Below, piece after piece: positions 20,401 to 30,566 of a stretch of 64,000 nt of DNA. Each line of letters begins with the position of its first letter. Positions within the stretch are counted from its first letter, which is position 1. A program made the position numbers and the translations under genes. Source of the DNA: Tetracentron sinense (lineage: Eukaryota > Streptophyta > Magnoliopsida > Trochodendrales > Trochodendraceae); the NCBI GenBank assembly GCA_015143295.1, contig CM026560.1, positions 7,256,501 through 7,320,500 on the forward strand, read 5' to 3'. A model generated the notes under the pieces. That model was not told the origin of the DNA and made no database searches. It was given only the letters and a program-made list of their open reading frames with translations.

Positions 20401-23102
20401 GCATCTGCTAGAGTAAATCCATTGCTAAACATCACTTAACCTTGGAATAGATTAGGCTTTCCAAGTGGACTCCATTTAAACGGTCGAAAAAGGCTAAGAC
20501 ATATCCATTGATGACTTCCTGCTTTTTATGTTTAAGGAATCATTTCCACCCTCTTTTTACAACGTGGGAAGTGGAAACAAATAATTTAAAGGAAGTGACA
20601 GAGAGCGGTTGCCCCATAGGTGAACAAGTTTCATTTGAAAAAAAGTGATCACAAATTTCAAATTAGAATGATTGCAGCGGTTGAATTTATGAACGGTTTA
20701 AATACAAAGATTAGCTCTGCTTCACCGCATTGAGCAACTCCCCTTTTTACACTAATCAGTTGACAATGTTGTAAATATGATGTGTTGCTTAAATGCTTCA
20801 ACCTCTTTTAATAATTACAAACATGCCACAACTATAATGTAAAAAAGGAGACCCGTTTCAATGCCGTAAAGCAAAGCTCCGGCACAAAATTAATCTTAAT
20901 TATAAACCAAAAGAAAAAAAAAGAAAAGAGCAGTAGCCAACCCATGAATTCTGTTTTGAAACTTAAGGTTGGATTTTATTGGTCCAGCCAACCCCCCTTA
21001 AATACTCACAAAGTGTGGTGAATATTTAAGAGGGAATGGCTGAAGCTTAGATTTCAAAATAGAATTCAAGAGCGTGTTAACTATTTCCCAAAAGCAAAAT
21101 AACCCATTTGAAATTTAAAATACTGAGTAAAGATGCTCTATTCAAATAAGTTTGGCATGTTTGGACCTGGTGGTCAAGGCTAGTGGGTTAGTAAGCTTCC
21201 TATTAGGACCTCGTCATCTGAACCGGAAGGGCAGAATTTTTTAAGGATCAACGGTCAAACCTCGATAAATATCTCTTATCCATCCAAAGTCAGCGCTGAG
21301 AAGTTCTTTATCGAAAGATAACTTAGGATAAAAAAAGGAAGAACTTGTCGAACGCTGAAATTTTCTTCTATTTAATAAAAGTATTAGGATATAGGACCGA
21401 CTGATTTGAGAGACCGACGACTGGGTCTATTGTCCTCACACCTAAACAAGTGACACATCATACATACAGGTGTAGGATATCCATTTGACAACTGAATACT
21501 GTGCCCACATGTTCAAAATAGTGGAGGGTATAATAGTCATTAACAGTCGGTGGTTAACTGATTCAACTGAAAGGTTTTAAAGCTTAGGCAGTTATGATTT
21601 ATACCAGTTACCAGTGTACCAGTAATCCAATAATAAACGAAATAAATTTGAAAACAAAAATAATAAAAAGAAAGATCAGGTATTTCGCGACATACAATAT
21701 TAAATAGCTTCCTTAATTATATCCCGTTGATCTAATGATCAACGGTGTAGAATGAGATGGTGAAACGTACCTTCTTCCTCCCGCAATCGAGGTGCTGAAT
21801 GATTGCCTCCACCATCTCGCTCCCCGAAAAACAGTTCGTCACGATCTTCATCTTCGTTAATCGGTCCTGTATCGGCAATCTCTGCCTCAAAATCCTGACG
21901 ATTCCGATCATGGCGTCCGTACTTTCCTCATCCGGATCATCAAAGCCGTAAACTGGCGCACACGGCGCATCATCGGGGCACCTCCTCCCCATCATCTCCT
22001 TCAGCCTCTTCTCGAACTGACCACTGTTCCTCAGCGAATTCAGCGCCACCAAACCCCCGAAAAGCTTCTCGTTGAAGAAAATCTGAGGTACTGAAGAGCT
22101 TCCAGTTCTCTCAATCAATTCCTTCTCTCTCAGTGGAAAGACGTCGATGTTGATCTCCACGAACTTTAATCCTTTCTCTCTGAAGAACAATCGAACTGCG
22201 CTGCAATCTCTGCAATTCGATCTGGAAAAGAAACTGATCCGACCTTTGAGTCCCAGATCTCTGTTCTCGTCTTTTTTGAGCTGGACGATCACCTTGAGTC
22301 CAGACAGATGGATTTCTGTGACGTTGGATGGATTATTTGATTTCCGATCATCGGTCTCCTTCAAAGAAGAGATTCGTTTAACAATCGCAGCAGAGAAGCT
22401 GTTGCTCCGATCGCGGATGTATTTCCCTATCGACGGCATGTCGACGGGAAAGTTTTCGGATAGTGATTGTGAACGCTCCATTGGATGAAATTCCTCGCCG
22501 TTCGATGGCGATTTCAAGAGGCCTTTCGGTACTTCAGGCTTCGGCAGCAATGAATGAGGCAGGAGAAACTGTTCTTCGCCGTTGGTCGTTGGATTAACAG
22601 AGGGACTCTCGTCGAAATCGTGATTTTCGTCCTGTTTCTCGAGCGATGAGATGTTTTCACTATCTTGAACGTATATTTCTCTCTTTTCGATCTCGATTAC
22701 TGAGAAATCTTGATCGTTTCTTTCTGCTGCTGCTGCTGTTATTCCTTCGACCTTATCTGACGAACTATCAATGAGTTCTCCACCATCTTCGCTTTTTAAA
22801 TCTCCACCGCCGATGAAAAATTCGGTTCCTATGTAACTTCCGTCCGCGTTTCTTTCGTTTTCTACGCCAAAACCGTGACTACCACCGGAAATTTCGTCAG
22901 CAGAGGGATTTCCGTTATCTTTCTCGCTCTTTCTTTCGTTTTCTCCAAAAAGCTCATCTCCTGAAACACAATTTCCCAATCGATTTCCGTCGTTCTGCTT
23001 GTCCAAAACCCCGTTTTCAATCCGATGTCCATCAATACCCATGTCTCTTCCCCCTCCAGCTGAACAACCAAGATTCCTCTGTTTTTCGTTCGATTCCACC
23101 AT
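17464..23102 (-). CDS. Glutaredoxin-DEP-DUF547 protein, 6 coding exons, 753 aa
   Basis: The only host gene. Coding exons (minus, 5' to 3'): 23102-21771, 19688-19633, 19488-19258, 18867-18576, 17896-17700, 17617-17464. All introns have GT..AG ends, phases agree, and the total is 754 codons with a TAA stop. Residues 1-250 are acidic, Ser/Asn-rich and probably disordered. A glutaredoxin-like domain (about 287-371) has a C297-R-D-C300 site and a cis-Pro motif SVPQIF. A DEP domain follows (about 398-481, starting MIGIVRILRQRLP). A DUF547 domain (about 541-690) shows EKLAFFLNLYNAMVIHAV, GHPYSLNTIKNG and HFGLCNGTRSSP. No signal peptide or membrane segment is seen. This three-domain architecture is known in plants; a redox or signalling role is inferred, and the substrate is unknown. 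The start is the first Met of an open first exon, after a CT-rich leader. Exon borders were read by eye. Confidence 0.9.
19795..19955 (-). mobile_element. SINE-like insertion in intron 1
   Basis: On the minus strand the block has a box A-like GATGGTAAGGGTGTGCTCC and a box B-like GGAATCAATTCCC, and ends in a run of about 14 A (T-run at 19797-19810). It lies in the 2082-bp first intron in the same orientation as the gene. No target duplication could be confirmed. Confidence 0.45.
20261..20395. mobile_element. Foldback MITE-like element in intron 1
   Basis: The left arm TAAGATCCTA..GGCCTAATCTCTCCAGC is mirrored by the right arm GCTGGAGAATTAGGCCCTAG..AATCTTA, with a short loop of about 25 bp. 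Arms of about 50 bp fold on each other with a few mismatches. The family is not recognised. Confidence 0.65.
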
Positions 23103-23260
23103 ATTTTTTCAAGAAAGTGAAAAATATCAGAGGATCTAACAGAAGTTCGAAACGCTAAGTCTCGGAAGTCGTGAAAACTAGAGAGCCAGACGATAAAAAA
23201 AACACGGAGCGATGAAAGCTATGGACTGAAAGAGAGCGAACGGAGAAATCGGGGAGTCCT
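23103..23260 (-). promoter_or_regulatory. Probable 5' leader of the GRX-DEP-DUF547 gene
   Basis: On the minus strand the stretch before the ATG is rich in CT runs (CTCTCTTTC, CTCTTCTCC), common in plant 5' UTRs. No convincing TATA box was found upstream. The transcription start is unknown. Confidence 0.35.
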
Positions 23261-23674
23261 ATGGAGAAGAGAATAAGAAGGGATTTGAAGAAGAAGAAGA
23301 GGTCAAATACGTTGTCTCCATCGACTCTCCTTTGGTTGCTCAGTCAACTCCACCGGCAAACTATGCTAAAACCGTTTCTCGCCGGCAACCGCAATCTCTG
23401 TCCCTTGTTCCTGCTTTCTCGCTTTAAATTGCGGAACAAAACTTCATACTGATTTTACCAGAATACCCTCATAAACGGCTTTATGGTACCTCTTTTTTTA
23501 ATTCAGGGGGAGGGTTTAAATGTACGTTGGGTATGTGGGGAGTGTCACGCGGTTTTAGTCCGCGCTATTGCACATCGCTCCATGTCCTTTCATCGTGACT
23601 TTCTTGAATGGAAAGAGGCGGCACTTTTAAACTTCTCTTGCAAAGACATTTGGACGTGTGGTGCATGTACTTAA

Positions 23675-23726
23675 TGCGCGTGACGCTAGACACTCCATTG
23701 TGCGCGTGACGCTAGAATATCCATTT
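23675..23726. repeat. 26-bp tandem duplication
   Basis: Two copies of TGCGCGTGACGCTAGA plus ten less similar bases. Confidence 0.6.
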
Positions 23727-23778
23727 ATAAATCAATCCAATATGGCAATAAAACCCGGCGAATGAGGCGTGACTGACG

Positions 23779-23850
23779 TGGGCTAGTGGTATCAGAGTTT
23801 TGGGACCACGGTGGGTTGACGCGGCATTGCTATGATTCAAGTCTCTTGCC
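23779..23850 (+). other. tRNA-like or PBS-like relic
   Basis: GGGCTAGTGGTATCAGAG and GATTCAAGTCTC are spaced like box A and box B, so this could be a SINE head. TGGTATCAGAG (23787-23797) could equally be a retrotransposon primer site. No full cloverleaf is apparent. Confidence 0.3.
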
Positions 23851-23882
23851 AAAAAAATTTGACTCTCTCACTAATCAACACA

Positions 23883-24062
23883 TTTTATTTTTTTGTGACG
23901 GGTTCCGAACGGCTTAGAGCACCGGATTAGGTCTTCCGACACGTGCAGAGCCTTCTTTTCACACGCGTCAAGAAAGTTGGAATAATTCCTTAAGATGGCC
24001 AATTAGGGGAGGAAATCGAACTAAGAACCCCCGCTTCCTGCGGCTTCCTGAGGCGTGGTAGG
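23883..24062 (-). mobile_element. SINE-like element, minus strand
   Basis: Read on the minus strand, a tRNA-like head (TAGCCTACCACGCCTC, then GTTCGATTTCCTCC) is followed by a body and an A-rich tail (ACAAAAAAATAAAATG). No target duplication was confirmed. Confidence 0.4.
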
Positions 24063-24660
24063 CTAAATTTTGTTAAGATTTTAAATCATATCTATGTGAG
24101 ATTTTTTTATCCTAATTTTTTAAGGTTATTTTTCATCCGGTTGCTAATGATACTCACATTTCTACCCGTTATAATAAAATAAATGACCTTACATGAGACC
24201 AGCAAATGGGCTGAGATAATTGTTTTATTTTAAAAAAGGGGGGGGGAGGGTAATTTTTTCTTAATCGTGCTTATCATTCTTTATCGGGACTACTGAAAAG
24301 TTTTTAATTTTTTTATTTGACTGGTTGATGCAAATTAACAAAAGTTAATGAGCCGTACCAAACGAAACATGGGGTAAATGATTCCGAGTGTTGGTAAATA
24401 ATCACAAAAACAAAAAGGATTTAAGAATAAATGGGAATAATGGGTACTGTTGTAAATTAGAAGAGTTCTAATTAGAGGACTTGAAGGTCCACTTCTAAGT
24501 TGACCACATAAATCAAATTTTAACACATTAAGAAAAGACATAAAATTAAAATAAAATAACAGTCTTACTAGCACGTGTCAATTTGTAATTGGATGATTAG
24601 TTTGAAAGAGGACCTTTTCATTTGCCAAATAAGAATAGAAGTCCCCGAGGGGTATTAATT
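24063..24660. other. Intergenic, no gene seen
   Basis: AT-rich DNA with a G-rich run near 24238-24250. No coding or repeat signature is recognised. Confidence 0.5.
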
Positions 24661-25356
24661 AAGGGTGGTTCTAGGCGCACCTCAATATTTTATGAGTGCA
24701 CTCTATTATTAAAAATTATTAATTATACACCATTAATTTCATAAAATTATTTGTAGGCACCCAACTGTAAATAAAAAAAAAGGTAGATGAAGAATTTAAA
24801 GAAACCCTCTAACACGGTCTTCGTTTGTCTTGACCTTCAGCTTCGCCTTGTAGTTGTTGAGTTTACCAAAAAAAAACATGGTCTTCATGGAGAAATAGTC
24901 CCCCGCCTTCCTAGACTGGGCAGCATATTCATATCCCACGCTTCTCCATTTTCTCACAATTTATCTCTCTATTCAAATGCTGAAGACTATGATGATGGTG
25001 CCTCCCTTCTCTTGACGCCATTTCAACTAGACCAAGGTCTTTAAGGCCACGACCTCCAAAACTTTAGATCGACAGATTAAGTTTTCTTATTTCATTAAAC
25101 TAAAATTGAAAAAATATAAAAAAAAATTAAAATTTCGAAGAGCAAGGTCTTTAAGCCCATGACCTTCAAAACATTAGATCTATGAGAAGAAGTATCTTCC
25201 AAAGATAACTAGTACCATTGATAAAAAAAAAACTTCTAAGAACCGAGATTAGTAATATGGGTGCGGCTATTAAAAAAGATGTTGAAAACTAAAAATAGAG
25301 GAAAAATAAAATGGAGTGTGATCATAAAATACTGGGGTGCGGCTAACACCACCCTT
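24661..25356. mobile_element. MITE with long terminal inverted repeats
   Basis: The left end AAGGGTGGTTCTAGGCGCAC is inverted at the right end (..GTGCGGCTAACACCACCCTT). The arms match for about 48 bp, including the ATTTTATGA and AGTGCACTC-type segments. The flanks TATTAATT and ATTTAATT may be an eroded target duplication. The interior has a duplicated CAAGGTCTTTAAG..GACCT segment (about 25032-25070 and 25143-25185). The 696-bp element has no transposase and is non-autonomous. Confidence 0.7.
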
Positions 25357-25372
25357 ATTTAATTTCCTCGAA

Positions 25373-25562
25373 TTAGTGCTTACTTGATAATTTGAGAAGC
25401 TTATAAAATATTTCCTTTAATAATTGATTACATACTGAAATAATAATAAAGAATATCATTACTACTTATTAGTGCTTACTTGATAAGTTGAGTATCATAA
25501 ACAATAATTCCTTTATTAGTTGATTACATACTGAAATAATAGAAAGGAATATCATTACTATT
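25373..25562. repeat. 96-bp tandem duplication
   Basis: Two copies of a unit running from AGTGCTTACTTGATA through GATTACATACTGAAATAAT to GAATATCATTACTA, 96 bp apart and about 90 percent alike by eye. Confidence 0.75.
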
Positions 25563-28251
25563 TTAATAAAATTTTCTATCATAATTGAGCTTTTACTGTT
25601 CTTTACTCCTGTTCAAGCTACTGAAGTCATTATACAACCTCTATTAACCTTCCATCTAGAACTGTCAATGCTCCTTGCTACGGGCTGGCCCTCCAATGAG
25701 GGGGCTTGCATGGCCCTCCTAATTCCACAAATTCAAGGGCTTCTTTCCTTCTTAAGGCCTGCCAATATGGGAGGGCTGAATTTTCGAAAGTTCTCTAACT
25801 TGAGGATTAGGCTAGGGCATTTTTCAGCCAGTATGGCCATTTACATGCTCTACTACACCATAATATATATATAGAGTTAGTCTAGAGATACTCCCTATTC
25901 TTACTCCCTCTTTTGACACCTTATTTAAGCCTTTGATTGGCTGTAAATTATGCTGAGTTGGAAAAATATGTAATTCCTTAATTACCCTTCATTTAAATAA
26001 AATTTAGAGACAAATCTAGGTCTCTCACGCCTCTTTTCTCATCTCTTCCACTCGTCCTCTCTTCTCTTCCTCTCGTCCTAAGTAAGCATAAAGCTTTGTT
26101 ACTACAAAATAAACATTATGAAATAGATGAACAAGAGGATTCTTCTATGATTAGGTCCATTTGAAGATTTTAGAAAAGACTTTTATGATTACGGATGTTG
26201 GACATACATGCCCTCGAAAGCCAATTTCTATATTGATTAGAGAAGCATCAAATTCACACAACCAACAATAAAGGGTATTTATAATAATTACTATCTCATT
26301 GATGATGACATAAAGTTTCATAGGTAACATTTTACGAAAATCATGCAAAGGTTGACCTAATATTGTTCGAAGCCTCTAGAGTACTGGTTGGGAGCCGTAC
26401 TTTATCATGGCTTGCACATGTGTAGTTCTATATGATAGTGTGATGAATCTCATTCACAGAGAGTGTTGACTCTTGACTAACATGTGAGTATATGTAGTAA
26501 GTACATAATACTGAATGAGGTCACTAGGGGCTTTGTATTAGAAAGTACATAATGCACTGTCAGATTATATTAGAGTTATCCATTCAACAAATTGTCCTTA
26601 GACCTGAGAGGTTAACATCTTTTCAAACATCTGTCTATTTGGATTTGATGTGTCAATCGGCAATGTCCAATTCATAGGACTAACTCCGGGTACATTAGGT
26701 CATGTACAAAATGTTTGGCGAAGTGTGCAAACACTCAATAAGGAATCCACTACTCCTTAATTAGATATAATATTAATATCAAGGTGATACTTGTTGAACT
26801 GAACTGTTAAATCCAGTACTGATGCTTTTCGGTAAAAATGGTCTTTATCGAAGTTGATATTTTCAATATGGAAAAGTATATATAAATATATATATATATG
26901 TCAGTTCTTTTCTAATGTTTCTTCAAAAGTGTATTGGAAGTTCAGTTTAATGAAAAAGTATTTATAGGAAAGAGTTTTATTCATAAGATAGGGACTAGAT
27001 GTTAGACATGATGCCCATAAAAGTCATTGAGATTGTTAGATTCTTATTAATTAGATTAATAGAGACATCTTCTTTATTTAATTGTGTATTCATTATGGGT
27101 AATTGACCATGATCATGAGATGATCTATACGATATATGATATCGACAAAGGTACTTAGGATATATTGTAGAAAAGCTATGTGATGGGACTATCACAGGTA
27201 TATATAGTTTTCCAGTTCCTTATACCTTATATAGTCACAGTTATGGGTGAAGCTATGCACTTCACTTATATGACTGCCACAATGCTAAGATGTTCTCAAT
27301 GGTTGAGAAGTAGTTTTATCTCAAACTATTGTAGTGGAGACTACACATCAGCATATGAGTGCTTAGATGTACACTGACTGATTGCATGCAATGAGAGACT
27401 TCTTGCATAAACATACTATCAGGTAGTTGGTCTCTCATTCACATTGAACAGTTTTAATGATCCTTAGATCTGATGAGTTTATTTATAACTGAGCAGTAAT
27501 CTGACTGTTCTGATTCTACCAAAGTACTCTCTACCTTAGGGAATGCGATATAGTGACAGTTGGATAGTCAGAAAGCTGTTTGAGTCATGATGAATTTCAA
27601 ACAAGAAATTCATGCTCATTAAATTGAGAGATTATCCAAGTTCTGGGTAAGACAGTCGATTAAGCTTAAATCCTGCGCAGGTAATTTTGAAACAAAATAA
27701 GTTTGAAATATATTTTTATTAAAATATATTTTACTTATAAAAAAAAAAATTCTCAAAATGTCTTACATGAGAAAAAGTTTCTCATGGCTTAATTAGAAGT
27801 CTTGAAAACCCGGATGATGTGCAATGCGTTATGAGTTAGATAGTATAAATAATCTCGAAGGCCCATTAGGGATAATGTAATTGGAAGGATCAATTGAATT
27901 AAAAAGTTCATGTGACGGGATCCTTAATGGTTAATGTTCTTACACTGGGATTCAATTGCAACATGGATATCTCACATCACTTGCAATTCCGATGTCATTC
28001 CAATTTAGAGTCAATGAGATAACATTGGGTAAGCCAGGGTTAGAATGTTCTAGAGGAATCTGTGGAGATGCTCATATAAGAAATACAAGCTCAATAGTAG
28101 ATTCAATGTTAATTTATAAATTAAATGATTAAATGTTAATCATTAATAAAATGGAATAAAAGTTAATATATGGTCTAAATTAATTGTTAATTTAAATTAA
28201 AGGATAATATTTATAATTATTTAATTAACATTAAATAAGGGGAGATGGGTT
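25563..28251. other. Noncoding, repeat-like region with LTR-like starts
   Basis: No gene is seen. Two related segments, TGTTGGACATACATGCCC (from 26196) and TGTTAGACATGATGCCCA (from 27000), resemble each other and plant LTR starts, and may mark old noncoding retroelement debris. The rest is AT-rich without recognisable domains. Confidence 0.35.
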
Positions 28252-28256
28252 TGACC

Positions 28257-28503
28257 TGTTGGCCAGGTAATGACCCTAAAGGGGGGGGGGGGGGGTAAAT
28301 AGGGTCGGTGGCAGATTAAAACTTTATGGACTCGTGGAATTAAAAATTATTTGCAACACAAGATTAAGCAAGAAAAGTGTTGAAAGTAAAAGATAAGAGT
28401 TAGAAGAACAAGGATTTGTTCATGAGGTTCAGCAATCCAGCCTATTCCCTGCCTCAAGCTTCCAGTTAGAGGATTCACCACGATTCCTTAATCGCACAGA
28501 CTC
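28257..28503 (-). repeat. Copia 3' LTR, distal part
   Basis: In the plus direction it begins TGTTGGCCAGGTAATGACCC followed by a run of 15 G (28281-28295). On the minus strand this is the C-run plus TTTAGGGTC ending of plant Copia LTRs. It continues at 46195 after element B. Confidence 0.7.
28499..28503. repeat. Target-site duplication GACTC, left copy
   Basis: GACTC abuts the start of element B, and GACTC at 46190-46194 abuts its end. The perfect pair, 17.7 kb apart, fixes the outer limits of the insertion despite the nesting inside. Confidence 0.92.
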
Positions 28504-28731
28504 TGTAGAACCCCGAATTTTCATTTCACTAAGTAGTGAATAGTGCTCGAGAAGAGTCATGTACCCTAATGGGTTTTATGCTAATGTACACATGTTTGGA
28601 TCTATGGTGTGCACATGTTGATGAGTATATATAGCTTAAAGGAGTGTGTTTTGAGTATATAAGGCGTTAGAATTGGATTGGAGAAGGTCCAAGTAATGGG
28701 AAAAAGGGTTTTGCTGCAAAACAGGGGAGCA

Positions 28732-28914
28732 CCGATTGCTTGGTGATAACACCGATCAACTGGTCATCTACCGATCGTTCGCTAGCTATCGACTGGTCAA
28801 AAATTTTGTATGGAAAAAAATTCCAGAGAGGGTGTTTTCAACCGATATCTCGGTCGAAACCACCGATTGGTCGGTAAGCCACCGATCGCTCGGTCCTGAT
28901 CACCGATCGATCGG
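28732..28914 (+). promoter_or_regulatory. Phased dyad array, element B 5' LTR
   Basis: Centres at about 28737, 28757, 28776, 28793, then 28847, 28868, 28887, 28908: steps 20, 19, 17, a 54-bp gap, then 21, 19, 21. Sites include CCGATTGCTTGG, CCGATCAACTGG, CCGATCGCTCGG and CCGATCGATCGG. The last lies about 65 bp before the TATA box. Confidence 0.75.
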
Positions 28915-28973
28915 TTGTACGCAAATGTTCTTCATTAAGGGTTTTGTAAGTCTTTAACTATCACCCATTTGCC

Positions 28974-28980
28974 TATAAAA
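28974..28980 (+). promoter_or_regulatory. TATA box, element B 5' LTR
   Basis: TATAAAA within GCCTATAAAAGGCC, with equivalents at 44845-44851 and 51805-51811 in the other family B LTRs. Confidence 0.7.
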
Positions 28981-30194
28981 GGCCTAGCTCGTGCCTTAGG
29001 GTTTCAGAAACTCTTAGGGCATGTTTTGAGGAGAGTTTGAGAGGAGAAGGAGGAAAGCTAAGGGAGTTGCTCAAGCTTGAAGAGAAGATCAAGATCTTCT
29101 CTTCTTTGGTGTTTTTTAACAAGGAACTCGAAGTTCTCACTTGTTCCAAGCTTTTGAAATCGAATCCCTCAATTTCATCAAGGTAGATACATTCTACTAC
29201 CAAACTTGTGGTAATACTAGTTACCACATGATGTTCTTCTTATTCTATACTATAAATCTTAGTTTGATATGGTGTGTGATGCTGTTTTTATACTTGGATG
29301 TAAACTACCACTATTATGCGCTCTATGTGTTTAGTTTAATGCTTCTAAGGGCTTTTGTGTTTGAATATGCTATTATCCTCATATGCTTCGAATGTCTCAC
29401 ATGAACCGGGGTTTTTCCATGGATTTCTCAAAGTTCTGGAAGATGTTTTTAAGTAAGGGACTCACATGATGATTTTAAGAAACCCCATGATATTGTCTAA
29501 GATCGGTTCAGAAGCTCCAAGGATCATATTAAACTCACAAGAACTCTATGATAATGTCTAAGATCGATGTACAAGCTCTAAGGATCATAAAAATAAATGT
29601 TCTAAGATCTCTATGGTTTTGCTCTATGGTATTTACTCTAAGGCTCTATGGATCATAAATGACTCTAAGGAACTCTATGAACTCAACACGACTCAAAGAA
29701 CTCACAAGGCTATGATTATCGCATGACTTACACGGTTTTGGTTTTCGGTATTCATCATATGTACTATTTCATTGTTTCTACACCTCGATCTGTTTTAAGG
29801 GTTTCAGTCTCCATGTTTCCATGATATTATTGTTTGTTGTTAGTACTATGTATACGCTGAGTATTCCATGCTCAAGCGATATTTATCATTATTGACAAGT
29901 GCTCGGGTTCCTTTCGACTTGTGTAGTTCGAAGCCGTGGGTTGAAGAATAATACTACAACCCGGAGCCTTCCATAGACCACTACCAGGATGATGGAGCGC
30001 TAGATAGGCGTCACGACTTTAATTTCTGCTGACTACGTTAGGGAGAAAAGATAGTTTGTTTATGTTGAGAGTGGGACTTCTCCACTCCTTATTTTGGATA
30101 CATATTTTGTTGGTTCAAACTTGAACTGAACGATAGGAGTAATTATTGTAAGTTGCTTCCGCTATGCATTATAAATCGTTCCCGCTATGGGAGT

Positions 30195-30206
30195 TGGTAT
30201 TAGAGC
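30195..30206 (+). other. Primer-binding site of element B
   Basis: TGGTATTAGAGC, one base away from the initiator-Met-tRNA complement found in element A. Confidence 0.75.
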
Positions 30207-30566
30207 TCTAGGGGACTAGTTTCCCTTGGGCTAAGCGGAAGTGAGTTTGCTGAGTTGAACTTAAAACTCAGATGGACTTTTTGTATTAATCTCGCTACCA
30301 CGATATAACCAGTATCAAGCAAATCCTTAGGTCAGTCTAGGATCCTAGTTTAAGTTTAGACTATATCCTTAGTCTTATTCTGAAAGGATAGATGCGCAAT
30401 AAAGGGATCTTAACTACGCTAGAAAACTCTAAGTTATAATCGTATTTTTATGTGTATACTATATACGGGTATTAGCATTTCATGTTCATTGAATTGCTAT
30501 ATGTTGTGTGAAGATTGGTATCCAAGTTAGACTTATGTTTTGCCATTGATCTCAGGATTTTACATC

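Larger units (their letters stand above)
28504..30188 (+). repeat. Element B 5' LTR
   Basis: Starts TGTAGAACCCCGAATTTTC, like 44483 and 51326. It is shorter at its 3' end than the partner LTR. It holds the dyad array (28732-28914), the TATA box at 28974-28980, and a degenerate repeat block around 29480-29700 (CTCTATG..CTAAGATC..CAAGGATCAT). Confidence 0.9.

Noticed and set aside
22147-22488. 113-residue plus-strand frame over exon 1 of the host gene
   Set aside because: Antisense shadow of the glutaredoxin exon; no domain of its own.
23779-23850. A functional tRNA gene
   Set aside because: Box-like motifs are present, but acceptor and anticodon stems do not form; a SINE head or primer-site relic is more likely.
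24787-25044. 85-residue open frame on the plus strand
   Set aside because: Lies wholly inside the MITE, has no family motifs, and composition is like the flanking noncoding DNA.
28281-28295. Run of 15 G as a G-quadruplex regulator
   Set aside because: On the minus strand it is the C-run typical of Copia LTR ends, so no separate role is supported.
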